Positions 1-7,753 of a stretch of 64,000 nt of DNA are shown in pieces (positions within the stretch are counted from its first letter, which is position 1; every line of letters starts with the position of its first letter). The stretch is from assembly GCF_009720725.1 (NCBI RefSeq), contig NZ_WNKT01000012.1, forward strand, positions 27,312-91,311, read 5' to 3'. The stretch is from Allochromatium palmeri. Its GTDB lineage: Bacteria > Pseudomonadota > Gammaproteobacteria > Chromatiales > Chromatiaceae. The position numbers and the translations under genes were made by a program. The notes below the pieces were generated by a model. That model was not told the origin of the DNA, ran no database searches, and saw only the letters and a program-made list of their open reading frames with translations.

Positions 1-1217
1 AACATATAATTGAAAAGCGGGCGCGGACTGCCGGGCGTCTCCCCCAGCCGCTCCATGACCTGCCGATAGAACGACGCATCGCTCAGGAAAGTGCGATTCA
101 TGTCGTCGAGCACGAAGTCGTTATCCGCCCAGTAGGTCTCGAAGCCGATGCGCCGATAGACATTGACGCGGTTCCAGAAGGATGCGGCATTCGGATGCGA
201 GGCCAAACTGTGATAGCCGGCCTCTCTCAGATGACCCGGCAGACAGGGCACATCGCGCTTGAGTCCGGTCTCGAAGAAGACATTGTGCGCCGTCACCGGG
301 AAGCCGCAGAGGACCTCGAATTCGGTGTTGGCCGTATAGCCGCCGAAAACCGGCGCCAGCAGGTGCGAGTGCCCGGCCTGTGCCCAGAGCCGGCGGAACT
401 CGGGATCGAGCGGGTCGGCCGAAAGTCGGGACGCAGTGAGCGCCATCGGATCCCAGAAGGATTCCAGGACGATCATGTGCAGATTGCGCGTGGGTGGGGC
501 GAGACTGGCGTCGGCGGTGTTCTGTGTGACCTTGACGAATTCATCGGCTCGCTCGCCCGCCACCACTCGCCGCGCCTGCTCGACCTCCGGGGCCGTGGGT
601 GGCGGCACACGCCGGGCCAGCGCGCGCGTGGTTTCCTGAAGCAGATGGATCGGCAGGCCGCGTGACTGATAGTTCGCCGGCTGGTTCCAGACCGAGTGTC
701 CGAAGTGCTGATCCATCAGCCGGACCAGATCGGCCGGGAAGCTGACGACGAGTCCGATAGCCGCGCCGATGAGCGCCAGAGTGGCCCAGGTCCAGCGGCG
801 CTGCCAGTCGATCGACCAGACGAGCAGCAGCGTCGGGACGGCCACCAGCAGCACGGCCGCGACCAGCGACCAGCCATCGAGCAGCAGGAACATGTTGCGT
901 GCTGCCGCGAAGTCGTCCGGCATCACGGGCGCGCCCAGGGTCGAGAGCTTCATGGCGTTGCCGAAGGTCAGGACGCCGAAGACGACTGTCGCGGCGATCA
1001 TGAATCGCGTGAGTGAGCGGGCGATGGCAAACAGCACGGCGCCGAGCAGCAGATGAGCGATGAGGTCGCGCGCATAGGCCGATGCCCAGGGTTTGACCTG
1101 GAGGAAATAACCGCTGGCCCAGATGGCCAGCGCGTGCCAGACGAGCACGAACAGAAACGCCGCGCACCAGGCGAGTGCACGCGAATGGGCGCGAACGAAT
1201 GAGGGCACGGATGTCAT
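1..1217 (-). CDS. LTA synthase / sulfatase-family membrane phosphoglycerol transferase-like protein (partial, C-terminus off the window)
   Basis: Reading inward from ATG at 1217, about 405 codons stay open to the window edge, so the C-terminus is missing. The N-terminal half has about five hydrophobic segments (for example LAWCAAFLFVLVWHALAIWA and LVAAVLLVAVPTLLLVW). An extracytoplasmic domain follows, with NLHMIVLESFWDP and GGYTANTEFEVLCGFP. A Thr in a TANTEF context is the expected nucleophile of the LtaS/OpgB-like sulfatase superfamily. Such enzymes transfer phosphoglycerol or phosphoethanolamine to envelope glycans or lipids. Substrate cannot be told from sequence; a role on periplasmic glucans or a cell-surface polymer is inference. 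No clear Shine-Dalgarno precedes the ATG. The gene is divergent from the light receptor at 1404. Confidence 0.75.
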   Translation of the reverse strand, partial: MTSVPSFVRAHSRALAWCAAFLFVLVWHALAIWASGYFLQVKPWASAYARDLIAHLLLGAVLFAIARSLTRFMIAATVVFGVLTFGNAMKLSTLGAPVMPDDFAAARNMFLLLDGWSLVAAVLLVAVPTLLLVWSIDWQRRWTWATLALIGAAIGLVVSFPADLVRLMDQHFGHSVWNQPANYQSRGLPIHLLQETTRALARRVPPPTAPEVEQARRVVAGERADEFVKVTQNTADASLAPPTRNLHMIVLESFWDPMALTASRLSADPLDPEFRRLWAQAGHSHLLAPVFGGYTANTEFEVLCGFPVTAHNVFFETGLKRDVPCLPGHLREAGYHSLASHPNAASFWNRVNVYRRIGFETYWADNDFVLDDMNRTFLSDASFYRQVMERLGETPGSPRPLFNYM

Positions 1218-1368
1218 GGTGGAAAAGCGTCCGGAAAGAGGTCGAAGGCGCGCGTCTGAAGCCACCTGAAATGCTAGCGGATCGTCACACGGATGTCTCG
1301 AACTCTTAACAAAATCGACATTTTTCCGTAATTGATAGACTGACGAACGGGCAACCGGACAAGTTGCC

Positions 1369-1374
1369 TATAAT
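1369..1374 (+). promoter_or_regulatory. Candidate -10 box for the receptor gene
   Basis: TATAAT, a perfect consensus -10 hexamer, lies 29 bases before the ATG at 1404 in a locally AT-rich divergent intergenic stretch. No convincing -35 sits 16-18 bases upstream, so promoter activity is a guess. Confidence 0.3.
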
Positions 1375-1403
1375 CCCTCTCTGAGATTGAGCCAACCCTG
1401 GCC

Positions 1404-4400
1404 ATGCTGGCCTCTGGATCATCAATGACCAATTCGACCGACAAACCGATTCGCCTGGGACTCATGAGTCCACTGACCGGACTGGTCTCCATGTATGGCC
1501 AGGAGATCGCCTGGGCCGGGCGGATTGCCTGTGACGAGATCAATGCCGCCGGCGGTATCCAGGGCCGGAGATTGGAACTGATCATCGAGGACGACGGCAG
1601 CCTGCCCGAGACGGCCGTGCCTGCCGCCGAGCGTTTGCTCGACGAACACGGCTGCGTGGCCCTGATCGGCAATCTGCTCTCCAACTCGCGTATCGCCGTG
1701 GCCAGTCAGGTCGCCGAGGTGCGCCAGGTGCCCTATCTGAACTTCTCGTTCTACGAAGGCAGCATCCAGAGCCGCTATTTCTTTCACTTCGCCGCCCTGC
1801 CCAATCAGCAGATCGAGCACATGATTCCCTACATGGCGCGCGAGATCGGACCCAAGATGTTCTTCGCCGGCAGTAACTACGAATGGCCGCGCGGCTCGAT
1901 CGACGCGGCCACGCACGCCCTGAGCGATCTCGGCGGCGAGGTGGTGGGCGAGGAATATCTGCCGCTGGGGCGCGCGCCGATCGATAAGCTCCTCGATCGC
2001 GTGCGCCGCTCGGGCGCCGACGTGTTCGTGCCCTATTTCGCCGGCGCCGAGCAGGCGCAATTGCTGACCCGCTTCTCCCAGCTCGGACTCAAGCGGCGCA
2101 TCACCGTGGTCATGGGCCATTACGACGAGGCCATGGCCGCCACGCTCACGCCCGAGGTGCGCGAGGGATTCTATTCCTGCAACACCTATTTCATGGGGCT
2201 CGACACCCCGGTCAACCAGCGCTATCTCAAGACCCTGGCCACGCTTCCGGAGGTCTCCGGGATCTGGCCCGACGGCAATGGCGTGCTGACCAATTTCGGC
2301 GAAGGCGTCTATCTGTGCGTGCATGCTTTCGCCCGTGCCGGCAACCAGGCCGCCACACTCGAAACCCAGACGCTGATCGACGCCCTGACGCAGGTTGAAG
2401 TCGAGGGGCCGCAGGGCCGGGTGCGTATGGACCCGGCGACCCATCACGCGCACGTCAACACCTATCTGGCGCGCGCCACCTTCGATGGACACTTCGAGAT
2501 CGTCACCGCCTTTGGCTGTCTGCCGCCGCAGATTCCGGAACGCTATCGTCAAAGCACAGATCCAGCCGTCAGGCCTCTGGGTCTGGAGACAGCGGCCCTG
2601 GCCCCGCTGCCTCCCGCGAGCGACTGGGCGAGATCCACGGCACTGACACCCGAGACCACCGACCACATCCTGGCCAGCATCGACGTTGGCGTGCTGGCGG
2701 TCGAGGCCGATGGCGTCATTACCGAGGCCAATCGGCGCGTCGGCGATATGTTTGGCTACCGTGTGGAGGAGTTGATCGGGCTGCCGCTCCAGGAACTGAT
2801 TCCGCCGCCGTTCCGTCAGGCCCATGCCGCGCATGTGAATGGATTTCTGAAGTCATCGACGCTTGAGCGACGCATGAGCCAGCGTCCCGATCTCAGTGGC
2901 TATCGCAAGGATGGATCGACCTTTCCAGCGGAGGTCTCGCTGTCCAAGATCCGGGTCGGTGAGCGCTGGGTGATGGTGGCGACCATGCTCGACGTCACCG
3001 AGCGCCGGCTCGCCGAGGAGGAACTGGTCTGGCGCGCCATTCACGACCCACTCACAGGTCTGGCCAATCGGGCCATGATCCACGAGCGCCTGGAGCGGGC
3101 GCTTCGCCGTTCCAAGAAACAGGGACACAGCGTGGCGCTGCTGTTCATCGATCTCGACGGTTTCAAGCTCGTCAACGACAGCCACGGCCATCAGGCCGGC
3201 GACGAACTGCTCAAAACCATCGCGCAGCGTCTGGTCGATCATGTGCGCCCGGGCGACACCATCGGTCGGCTTGGCGGTGATGAGTTCGTGGTGCTCTGCG
3301 ATCAGGTGGACACTCCAGCCACGGTGGCCAATCTGGCCGACCGGCTCAACGACCTGCTGCGCAAACCCGTGGATCTCTCGGGACGGCGTCTGTTCGCCAC
3401 CGCCAGCATCGGCCTGGCCATCGGTCATGGAACCACGCACAGTGCCGATGATCTGCTGCGTAATGCCGACGCAGCCATGTATCAGGCCAAGGAACAGGGC
3501 CGCGATGGCTGGCGTTTCTTCAGCGAAGAGATCCACGATCAGGCACGCCGGCGGCTCGACATCACCAACGGACTGCGTCAGGCCATCGAGCGCGATGAAT
3601 TCCAGGTCCGTTTTCAGCCCATTCTCTGCGCCCAGAGCCAGATTATTCGCGGGGCCGAACTCCTGCTGCGCTGGTTCCCGAGCGGGGGCGAGGTCTCACC
3701 GGCCCACTTCGTCCCCATTGCTGAGATGAGCGGCTCGATCGTGCCGATCGGCAAGTGGGTTTTCCACCAGGCCTGTCTGGCTGAACGTCAGTGGCGCGAC
3801 CAGTTCGGCGCCGAGGCACCCTATGTGAGCGTCAATGTCTCGGCCCGCCAGCTCAACGATGAGTCACTGGTCGAGGAGTTCCGGCGCATGATGGACGAGA
3901 CCGGCGCCGATCCAAAGCGCATCCTGCTGGAGTTGACCGAGACCTCGTTGATGAGCGATGTCATCTTCAATCTCAGCGTGCTGCACCAGCTCGCTGATCT
4001 GGGTCTGCGGGTCGCGGTCGACGACTTCGGCACCGGCTATTCTTCGCTGGCACAACTGCTGCGCCTGCCCTTGAGCAAGCTCAAGATCGACCGTGAATTC
4101 GTCGATGGACTCGACAAGCGCCACGACAGCCGCGCCATTGTGCATGCCGTCTGTAGCATGGCGCGCGCCATGAACCTCAAGGTGATCGCTGAGGGCGTGG
4201 AGAACGCCAATCAGTTTGATTATCTGCGCGACCTCGGATGCGACTATGTCCAGGGGTTCCATTTTTATCGTCCGCTGCCACCCGAGGAGTTCCAGGCACT
4301 GCTGTGCGAGTCCAATGCCACGGGCCGTCTGGCGTCCTCGGACGATCTCTATTCGCTGCTCTATGTCAGCCAGGCCTCCCAGCCCATGACTGAGGCCGGG

Positions 4401-4805
4401 CTACGGGCCTTGCTCCATGAGTCGCGAGAGTTCAATCGCGCCCAGGGTATTACGGGCTTCCTGCTCTACTTCAACGAATCCTTTATGCAGATTCTCGAAG
4501 GGCAGCGCTCGCGGGTCCAGGCGGTACTCGAACGCATCCGGCGTGACCCACGCCATCAAAATCTGCACATCGTCTTCGAGGACGGGATAGACAAGCGGCT
4601 CTTTGTCGACTGGAGCATGGGCTTTCGTGACATGGAGCACATGACCCGGACCCATTTCCTCAGAGGCGAAAACAGTCGGGCGATCGACTTTCTCGAAATG
4701 GCCGCCGATCCGCGCGTCTGTTACAACTTCATCGCCGCCTTCGCGCCAGACACCAGTTCGCTTACAGCGCGCTGGGATGGGGGCCGCGACGATCCGCGGC
4801 GCTAA
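1404..4805 (+). CDS. Binding-protein-like / PAS / GGDEF / EAL / BLUF receptor (c-di-GMP turnover, blue light)
   Basis: 1133 residues. Residues ~8-385 resemble a type-1 branched-chain amino acid/amide binding protein (LGLMSPLTGLVSMYGQEIAW), but there is no signal peptide or membrane segment, so it should be cytoplasmic. PAS lies at ~415-535. GGDEF is intact at 624-628 with an RxxD inhibitory site (RPGD, 615-618) five residues upstream. In the EAL domain the signature is ELL (752-754), but DDFGTGYSSL, ELTE, KIDREF and IAEGVEN are present. A C-terminal BLUF domain (~980-1075) carries Y987, N1011, Q1029, W1070 and M1072, with the spacing of AppA Y21/N45/Q63/W104/M106. Flavin photochemistry is therefore predicted to regulate synthesis or breakdown of c-di-GMP. 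An in-frame ATG at 1425 is an alternative start. Confidence 0.9.
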   Translation: MLASGSSMTNSTDKPIRLGLMSPLTGLVSMYGQEIAWAGRIACDEINAAGGIQGRRLELIIEDDGSLPETAVPAAERLLDEHGCVALIGNLLSNSRIAVASQVAEVRQVPYLNFSFYEGSIQSRYFFHFAALPNQQIEHMIPYMAREIGPKMFFAGSNYEWPRGSIDAATHALSDLGGEVVGEEYLPLGRAPIDKLLDRVRRSGADVFVPYFAGAEQAQLLTRFSQLGLKRRITVVMGHYDEAMAATLTPEVREGFYSCNTYFMGLDTPVNQRYLKTLATLPEVSGIWPDGNGVLTNFGEGVYLCVHAFARAGNQAATLETQTLIDALTQVEVEGPQGRVRMDPATHHAHVNTYLARATFDGHFEIVTAFGCLPPQIPERYRQSTDPAVRPLGLETAALAPLPPASDWARSTALTPETTDHILASIDVGVLAVEADGVITEANRRVGDMFGYRVEELIGLPLQELIPPPFRQAHAAHVNGFLKSSTLERRMSQRPDLSGYRKDGSTFPAEVSLSKIRVGERWVMVATMLDVTERRLAEEELVWRAIHDPLTGLANRAMIHERLERALRRSKKQGHSVALLFIDLDGFKLVNDSHGHQAGDELLKTIAQRLVDHVRPGDTIGRLGGDEFVVLCDQVDTPATVANLADRLNDLLRKPVDLSGRRLFATASIGLAIGHGTTHSADDLLRNADAAMYQAKEQGRDGWRFFSEEIHDQARRRLDITNGLRQAIERDEFQVRFQPILCAQSQIIRGAELLLRWFPSGGEVSPAHFVPIAEMSGSIVPIGKWVFHQACLAERQWRDQFGAEAPYVSVNVSARQLNDESLVEEFRRMMDETGADPKRILLELTETSLMSDVIFNLSVLHQLADLGLRVAVDDFGTGYSSLAQLLRLPLSKLKIDREFVDGLDKRHDSRAIVHAVCSMARAMNLKVIAEGVENANQFDYLRDLGCDYVQGFHFYRPLPPEEFQALLCESNATGRLASSDDLYSLLYVSQASQPMTEAGLRALLHESREFNRAQGITGFLLYFNESFMQILEGQRSRVQAVLERIRRDPRHQNLHIVFEDGIDKRLFVDWSMGFRDMEHMTRTHFLRGENSRAIDFLEMAADPRVCYNFIAAFAPDTSSLTARWDGGRDDPRR

Positions 4806-4945
4806 CCATCCGGCGAAGACGAACACGCAAGCGCCCCGTTGGACGCCAAATCGCGTACTGTAGAATCTGCGGCGCTGGACGTCTCGCCTGACGCGCTGGC
4901 CCGGATATTCCATAGCCAACACCGACACATTAGGAACCAAGACTC

Positions 4946-5620
4946 GTGGCCAAAACAAAAGCGATCTCGACCGATGACGTGCTGCTGATGCTGTGCAGCT
5001 CCGTGAAGAAAGTTCTCTCAGTCGCCACCCAGACCCAGATCAACTATTCGCCGATGGTGCAGAAGATCACGCGCACCTGTCTGCGACCCGACATCGGCTG
5101 CTTCGTGCTCTTCGACGGCGGGTTCTCCGGTCTGGTCATCATCAATTTCTCCGCCCCGTCGGCCATGGAACTCTATCGGGCCTACATGATGAGCATGGGC
5201 ATGCCGGAGTCCGAGCTGGCGACCCAGCATACCTCCGAGGAGGTCGGCAACATGCTCGGGGAGCTGATGAACCAGATTGTCGGCGACTTTACGGGCAATG
5301 TAGGCAGTGAGCTGATGGTCTCGATCAATCAGAATCAGCCCAAGATGCTCACCATCAACAAGGAGGTGGTGGTCAGTATCGACACCAATCTGGATCGCGC
5401 CCAGGCACGCCGCGTCTCCTTCTCAACGGCCAAGCGCAATGTCTTCTATATGGAGCTGGCGATGGATCGCACCGAGTTCATCCAACTCCATGAGTTCGAG
5501 CGCGAAGAGACCGATCCTGACCGGATCGTTGAGGAAATCAAGCAACAGGAGAATGCACTCGCGAGTACGAGCAATCAGACGCTCGTCGATCAGAGTCTGC
5601 TCGACGAGCTGGGACTCTGA
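4946..5620 (+). CDS. DUF3334 / CheX-like protein
   Basis: 224 residues from a GTG start with AGGA at 4932-4935. The protein has no signal peptide. Conserved-looking blocks are TCLRPDIGCFVLFDGGFSGL, TSEEVGNMLGELMNQIVGDF and SIDTNLDRAQARRVSFSTA. I recognise these as the DUF3334 family, and the GN-x-LGE-x2N-x2-GD pattern recalls the CheX/CheC phosphatase fold. No biochemical role is established to my knowledge; a function in chemotaxis or phosphoprotein dephosphorylation would be inference. It follows the BLUF receptor in the same direction with a 140-base gap, so the two may share regulation. Length is normal for the family. Confidence 0.7.
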   Translation: MAKTKAISTDDVLLMLCSSVKKVLSVATQTQINYSPMVQKITRTCLRPDIGCFVLFDGGFSGLVIINFSAPSAMELYRAYMMSMGMPESELATQHTSEEVGNMLGELMNQIVGDFTGNVGSELMVSINQNQPKMLTINKEVVVSIDTNLDRAQARRVSFSTAKRNVFYMELAMDRTEFIQLHEFEREETDPDRIVEEIKQQENALASTSNQTLVDQSLLDELGL

Positions 5621-5635
5621 ACACCACACTCACCG

Positions 5636-5664
5636 CGCCCGGACGCACGGCGTTGCACCGGGCG
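5636..5664. terminator. Stem-loop between convergent genes
   Basis: CGCCCGG (5636-5642) pairs with CCGGGCG (5658-5664) around a 15-base loop, between the convergent DUF3334 and DUF2934 genes. There is no T-run on either side, so it is not a classical intrinsic terminator. Confidence 0.4.
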
Positions 5665-5696
5665 TCTCAGCGTGGCGAGGGATGGTTGGCAGAAAC

Positions 5697-6143
5697 TCAG
5701 CGGCCTGTCATCACCTTGGCGCGCGCGATGAGTTCATCAATCTCGCGCTCGGCGGCGGCCCAGTCCTCGGCGTCGTGACCCGGAGCGAAGCGGCGTTTCT
5801 CGGCTTTGTAGTAAGCCGCCTCGCGGATCATGTCCTGTCGCACGTCTTCAGAGACGGTCGCGAGCTGGCGCAGACTGCCCTGATGGTCGGCAAGACTGGG
5901 CGGTGCTGAGGCGTCAGATTTACTGCGCTTGCCGGCCGCCGCCGAGGTCGCCTTGGTGGCGGCGGTCTTCTTGCTCGTCGTCGACTTGGACGTCGTCTTC
6001 TTGGTCGGCTTGGATTCGGTCATGTCATGGGGTGTGGCGAGCGGGCTGTCGGATGTCCGGGTCTCGCTTGCGCGAGCCGCCGTCTTCTTGGCTACAGCCT
6101 TTTTCGCCGCCGTTTTCTTGGTCACGATCTTGTCGTCAGCCAT
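5697..6143 (-). CDS. Lysine/alanine-rich DUF2934-domain protein
   Basis: 148 residues. Residues 1-80 are low-complexity Lys/Ala/Thr/Ser with repeated KKTA and AAKKA units like a histone H1 C-terminal tail. Residues ~95-148 (MIREAAYYKAEKRRFAPGHD, then W and a Glu-rich helix) match DUF2934, a short domain usually found at the end of small basic proteins. The basic tail suggests binding to DNA or another polyanion, but this is inference from composition; the domain has no known activity. The gene is convergent with the DUF3334 gene and divergent from the GH57 gene at 6361. It is not the nucleoid protein HU or a classic bacterial H1 homologue. Confidence 0.7.
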   Translation of the reverse strand: MADDKIVTKKTAAKKAVAKKTAARASETRTSDSPLATPHDMTESKPTKKTTSKSTTSKKTAATKATSAAAGKRSKSDASAPPSLADHQGSLRQLATVSEDVRQDMIREAAYYKAEKRRFAPGHDAEDWAAAEREIDELIARAKVMTGR

Positions 6144-6360
6144 GTCACTCGCTTGCCTCTCGATTCGGGTTGGCAGTCGATAGGATACACAACAATCGAC
6201 AGTTTGCCGTGCTTTTTGTGCCGTTCAGACTCCGTCGATCGGACGCCTTGGCTTTGAGACCAAGGGGTTCGAGCCATCGCTTTTATGCGTATGTAGTGAA
6301 TCACGACGCCTGGCTTTGGTATCCTTGAGTTCCATCCCAAGCCGTCATCAGGGAGTTCTC

Positions 6361-7743
6361 ATGGCCATCGCTCATCACGCGCTCGTGCTGAATCTCCACC
6401 AGCCTCCGGGTAATCTCCAGGATTTGCTGGAATCCCAGACCTGGGAGGCCCAGGAGATCCTGTTCGCCCTCGACCGGATTCCGCGCAGCCTCTGGGGACG
6501 CGAGGATCTGGCGCGGGTGCATCTGTCGCTCTCGGGAACCCTGCTGGAGACACTGTCCGACCCGCTGTTCCAGGAGCGCGTTTACGGCATCGTCGACTGT
6601 GGCGCCTTGCTGTGGCACTTGCAGAATCAGGCGCTGTTCGAGGTCGTCGGCACCGGCTACTTCCATCCGGTGCTGCCATTGATTCCGGAAGCTGACCGGC
6701 GCGAGCATCTCGGGCGCTGGCTCGACATCGCCCGACATCTACTGTGGCGTCCGCGCTTCCAGGGCTTCTGGCCGCCCGAGATGGGGTTCTCGATGGAGCT
6801 GATCCCGCTGTTACGCGCTTTCGGCTATCGCTATGTCTTCGTTGACAGCGAGCATGTCGAGCCGGTCGACGAGATGAGCTGGCAGGAACTGCGCTATCGG
6901 CCGCACATCGCCCGCTATGGCGAGGACGAGATCATCGTCGTGGTGCGCGACCGCGAGCTGTCTGACGCTCAGGAGTCGGGCATGGACGTAGACTGGTTCC
7001 TGAGCGAGGTCGCCGAGCGCACCAAGTGGTGTGATTTTCCGCCGCTGGTGACCACCTGTACGGATGGCGAGAACGGCGGCTGGTTCCGCAATGTCACCGA
7101 GGGCGCCAATTTCTGGAGCGCCTTCTATCTGCCGCTGCTCGACCGGGTCGACGCCGGCGAGGCCGCCATCCAGCCAACCTTCGTCAGCGATTATATCGAC
7201 ACGCATGGCGCGCACGGCGAGGTGCGGGTGCGCACCGGCGCCTGGAACACCGGCTGGCATCACGGACGCGACTTCACCCAATGGCTGGGGTCGGAGCGCC
7301 AGCGTCAGACGGTCGCCGACTACGCCGCGGCCAGCCGCGCGATCCATGACGCACGCTGGTTTGCCGGCGAGCGCGGCGTGACCGCGGGGCCAGAGTCGGA
7401 CGCGCTCGCCGAGGCGCTGTGGCATCTGCTGCGCGCCGAGACCAGTTGTAACATCTACTGGGGCGAGTCCTGGGTGCCGCGCGCCGAGGCCGATCTGAAC
7501 ACCGCGCGTCTGGCGCTCGAACGCGCGGTGGATCTGGCCACATCCGTCGAGACAGCGGCGCCGGCGGAAACGCCGTCCGCGCCCGAGGCAGCGCCTGCCC
7601 CCCTCGCGTCAACGGCCGCACCAGACACGCCCGTACCGGAGACCGCTGTTCAGGAACCCGCGACATCCGTCGAATCACCCGATGATCCAGCTCCGGCATC
7701 ATCCGCCCGATCCAACGCTGAATCACTGACCACCCAACCCTGA
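6361..7743 (+). CDS. Glycoside hydrolase family 57 protein with Pro/Ala-rich tail
   Basis: About 460 residues from ATG 6361, chosen because GGGAG precedes it at 6350-6354; an upstream in-frame start at 6316 lacks a ribosome site. GH57 hallmarks are present: LNLHQPPGN near the N-terminus (the HxHQP-type motif), FWPPEMGFS with the probable nucleophile Glu, and TCTDGENGG with the probable acid/base Asp. GH57 enzymes act on alpha-glucans (amylase, glucanotransferase, branching enzyme types); which type cannot be told here. The last ~70 residues are a Pro/Ala/Thr/Glu-rich, probably disordered tail not expected in the catalytic fold. It lies 10 bases before a second GH57 gene, so the pair is co-transcribed. 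Confidence 0.85.
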   Translation: MAIAHHALVLNLHQPPGNLQDLLESQTWEAQEILFALDRIPRSLWGREDLARVHLSLSGTLLETLSDPLFQERVYGIVDCGALLWHLQNQALFEVVGTGYFHPVLPLIPEADRREHLGRWLDIARHLLWRPRFQGFWPPEMGFSMELIPLLRAFGYRYVFVDSEHVEPVDEMSWQELRYRPHIARYGEDEIIVVVRDRELSDAQESGMDVDWFLSEVAERTKWCDFPPLVTTCTDGENGGWFRNVTEGANFWSAFYLPLLDRVDAGEAAIQPTFVSDYIDTHGAHGEVRVRTGAWNTGWHHGRDFTQWLGSERQRQTVADYAAASRAIHDARWFAGERGVTAGPESDALAEALWHLLRAETSCNIYWGESWVPRAEADLNTARLALERAVDLATSVETAAPAETPSAPEAAPAPLASTAAPDTPVPETAVQEPATSVESPDDPAPASSARSNAESLTTQP

Positions 7744-7753
7744 GGAACCGACC

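Noticed and set aside
541..1167. 208-residue open frame at the left edge
   Set aside because: A different frame of the same strand gives the five-helix membrane/sulfatase protein, which is coherent and runs to the edge.
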